From NCBI GenBank assembly GCA_024639455.1, contig JAHEIH010000027.1, positions 1-64,000 on the forward strand: DNA of 64,000 nucleotides, given 5' to 3'. Below the pieces are notes generated by a model. That model searched no databases. It had not been told where the DNA came from and worked only from the letters and a program-made list of their open reading frames with translations. The position numbers and the translations under genes are program-made. The stretch is from Cellvibrionales bacterium. Lineage in GTDB: Bacteria; Pseudomonadota; Gammaproteobacteria; Pseudomonadales; JAHEIH01. Shown piece after piece: positions 62,468 to 64,000 of the stretch (its first letter is position 1; each line of letters begins with the position of its first letter).

Positions 62468-64000
62468 TTAATTGTATTTATTATCTGAAATATTCGCTGT
62501 TGAACCTGAGGTACTAAACAATTCAGAAATCACTGGGGCTGCCGAGTCAACAAATGAGTTTTTTGTAATGTGCGTGACCGGCTCACCCACAGTGTGATCA
62601 ATCACTATCGGTGCAGAGTTCTCAAAACGATTGTGTACGATCATAGTGTGCTGCACGCCGTGCAGGTGCAGTGCAGCTTTTGAGGCATTCTTACGGCCTC
62701 TTCCTACTTCCGTGAAAGCAGAATTTGATACAGCGAAATGTGGTCCGAAGGTACTTTCATCTGTACCACCTCTATACAACTCAACCACCGCGCCTTGTAT
62801 TTTGTTAAATGTTGAATCTTCGATTGTTACGAAATCCGCATTAAATATTCCGTAATCATCTGTCTCTTTATTTAGCTTCAGTACTGCACCAGACACATTT
62901 GTAATCAGCACTTGCTTTAAAGTAATACTGTCTGCCATAGTGCTTTTGGCAACGTTAAGGACATTAAAATGACGATTTACATCGAGATCTATTATTTTGG
63001 TGTTTTCAATTACTAGTTCATAGTTTTTGAGCATTGAATAGGGGCTTGTTCGAATGACTGAATTACCCACATTATCAGGTGCATTTTTACCATTAATGGT
63101 TAAGCCAGAGAGCCGCAAGCTACCACCGTCATGAATTACAAACAGTGTTGGGCGCTCGTAAGAGATAATTACATCACCAGCACCAACTACAGACAGGGAC
63201 TTTTTAACATCGAGGATTTTCTCTAAGCGGTAAGAGCCAGGGCTCAGATGAATTTCATCCCCATCCTGGGCGCTATTAATTGCACCGACTAGTTCACTTT
63301 CAGAATCAACTTTAATTCGACGTTGTATTTCAAACTTAGACTGAGCTTTTGATTTTTCATACCAATCGACACCCACTTCATTAATTGAAACAACGGGGGT
63401 CTGAGGATCAAAACCAACATTTTTAGTTAGTTGCTTTGGAAAAAGTATATTGCTATCTGTTTTTTGTAGCACCAAGTCCTTAACTGAAAAACCACTTATA
63501 TTTTGCTGAGAATTTGATAGGTTATCTTTGAACGTAATACCAGTAACGTCATCATAAAGTGTGAATACGTTTTTTTCGGGGGTAATGTACACAAGATTGT
63601 TTTCAAAGTGACTATTAACTGGAACTGCAGATCGCTCCTCATCACTGCCTGCAGCCAATTGTATATGTGGACTATTGATGATGCTGTTATTGGTAATTCG
63701 CGCGCCATCAACTTGGTGATAACGATTAATTGGGGAGTTTGGTACACCATTCATTACTACAAGCGCGCCACCAAACCGATAGCCAGCCAATGCTTCCATG
63801 TAATTGTTGTGTATCGTTTGACGCTTGTTAATTACTCGAATCCCCCCCGTATGAGGTACTGATCCACCAAAAAAGACGTTATTCTGTACGAGATTATCAT
63901 TGCCGTGGCGCAAGGTAAGTGTTCCACGAGAAGACAAAAATACGTTCCCCTCAATAATATTACTACCAGACTTTATGGAGATTATTTCAAGCTCGCCGTC
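62468..64000 (-). CDS. PL6-type alginate lyase (chondroitinase B-like), 5' end beyond window
   Basis: The frame is open to the window edge; about 510 residues are seen and the N-terminus with any signal peptide is missing. The right-handed beta-helix fold of PL6/chondroitinase B is evident from the repeated N-N-x-V/I turns. The catalytic region is close to the edge: lysine in ISIKSGSN and arginine in LTLRHGN, separated by a rung. A second half (from about 215) with GSYRLEKILDVKKSLSVVG suggests a two-domain PL6. It is the first seen gene of the alginate operon and depolymerises alginate for PL17. Spacing to kdgF is 47 bases. Confidence 0.92.
   Translation of the reverse strand, partial: DGELEIISIKSGSNIIEGNVFLSSRGTLTLRHGNDNLVQNNVFFGGSVPHTGGIRVINKRQTIHNNYMEALAGYRFGGALVVMNGVPNSPINRYHQVDGARITNNSIINSPHIQLAAGSDEERSAVPVNSHFENNLVYITPEKNVFTLYDDVTGITFKDNLSNSQQNISGFSVKDLVLQKTDSNILFPKQLTKNVGFDPQTPVVSINEVGVDWYEKSKAQSKFEIQRRIKVDSESELVGAINSAQDGDEIHLSPGSYRLEKILDVKKSLSVVGAGDVIISYERPTLFVIHDGGSLRLSGLTINGKNAPDNVGNSVIRTSPYSMLKNYELVIENTKIIDLDVNRHFNVLNVAKSTMADSITLKQVLITNVSGAVLKLNKETDDYGIFNADFVTIEDSTFNKIQGAVVELYRGGTDESTFGPHFAVSNSAFTEVGRGRKNASKAALHLHGVQHTMIVHNRFENSAPIVIDHTVGEPVTHITKNSFVDSAAPVISELFSTSGSTANISDNKYN

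Noticed and set aside
1-64000. CRISPR arrays, tRNA or rRNA genes, prophage or insertion-sequence genes
   Set aside because: No array-like spaced repeats, tRNA-like cloverleaf, rRNA segment or transposase/integrase sequence was recognised.

Overview
The window looks like chromosomal DNA of a marine, polysaccharide-degrading gammaproteobacterium of the Cellvibrionales/Alteromonadales type. The grounds are TonB-dependent receptors beside glycoside hydrolases, laminarin and alginate enzymes, an arginine succinyltransferase (ast) pathway, and SapC/tryptophan-halogenase genes next to the receptors. The genus call is inference. No rRNA, tRNA, CRISPR array or complete insertion sequence was seen.

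Layout. (1) 1-14260, all on the minus strand: a beta-glucan (laminarin-type) utilisation locus. In transcription order it holds a LytS/LytTR two-component pair, a GH3 lipoprotein, a GH16, a TonB receptor, a flavin halogenase-like enzyme, SapC, a JmjC-like cupin, a second halogenase-like enzyme and a GH16 lipoprotein cut by the window edge. (2) 14483-18399: arginine catabolism (astB, Lrp-type regulator, astA, DUF1338), without astC, astD or astE. (3) 18490-19641: a small orphan ORF, a relic of an SRAP protein and a CPBP membrane protease. (4) 19734-24660: a polyol operon (ABC permeases and ATPase, SDR, D-arabinitol 4-dehydrogenase) without its binding protein, then metY. (5) 26091-41608: an alpha-galactoside/fructoside locus. 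GH32, sugar porter, TIM-barrel isomerase, galE and two LacI regulators diverge from galT, galK and a GH97 alpha-galactosidase. Next to them sit a third halogenase and a second TonB receptor. Similar LacI-type operator sequences lie at the galE, galT and receptor promoters. (6) 41968-43680: an RsbQ-like alpha/beta hydrolase coupled to a PAS/degenerate-GGDEF protein. (7) 43881-48644: GMC oxidoreductase, Rieske oxygenase and an aromatic-acid-type MFS transporter. (8) 48706-55662: a 740-bp direct repeat flanks a 5.5-kb segment with a Crp-like regulator, a GlpD-like dehydrogenase, an AGPS-like FAD oxidase and an FGGY kinase. The repeat is most of a DUF799 lipoprotein gene, and both copies have broken N-termini. 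(9) 55730-56603: gene debris, namely a trhO/DUF4810 chimera and a frameshifted MarR relic. (10) 56650-64000, minus strand: an alginate operon (PL6, kdgF, MFS, DEH reductase candidate, kdgK, PL17) that looks richer in A+T than the rest.

How it works together. Polymer fragments enter through the two TonB receptors. Periplasmic and lipoprotein hydrolases cut them, and MFS transporters move the monomers inward. The Leloir pathway, KDG kinase and polyol dehydrogenases feed central metabolism. The most unusual features are four. The TonB receptor-terminator-halogenase architecture occurs twice, beside different glycan loci. The RsbQ-PAS-GGDEF pair has a degenerate cyclase motif. The repeat-flanked 5.5-kb segment is bordered by gene fragments. 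Paired LacI-type operators with the same 85-86 bp spacing tie the second receptor to galactose metabolism.
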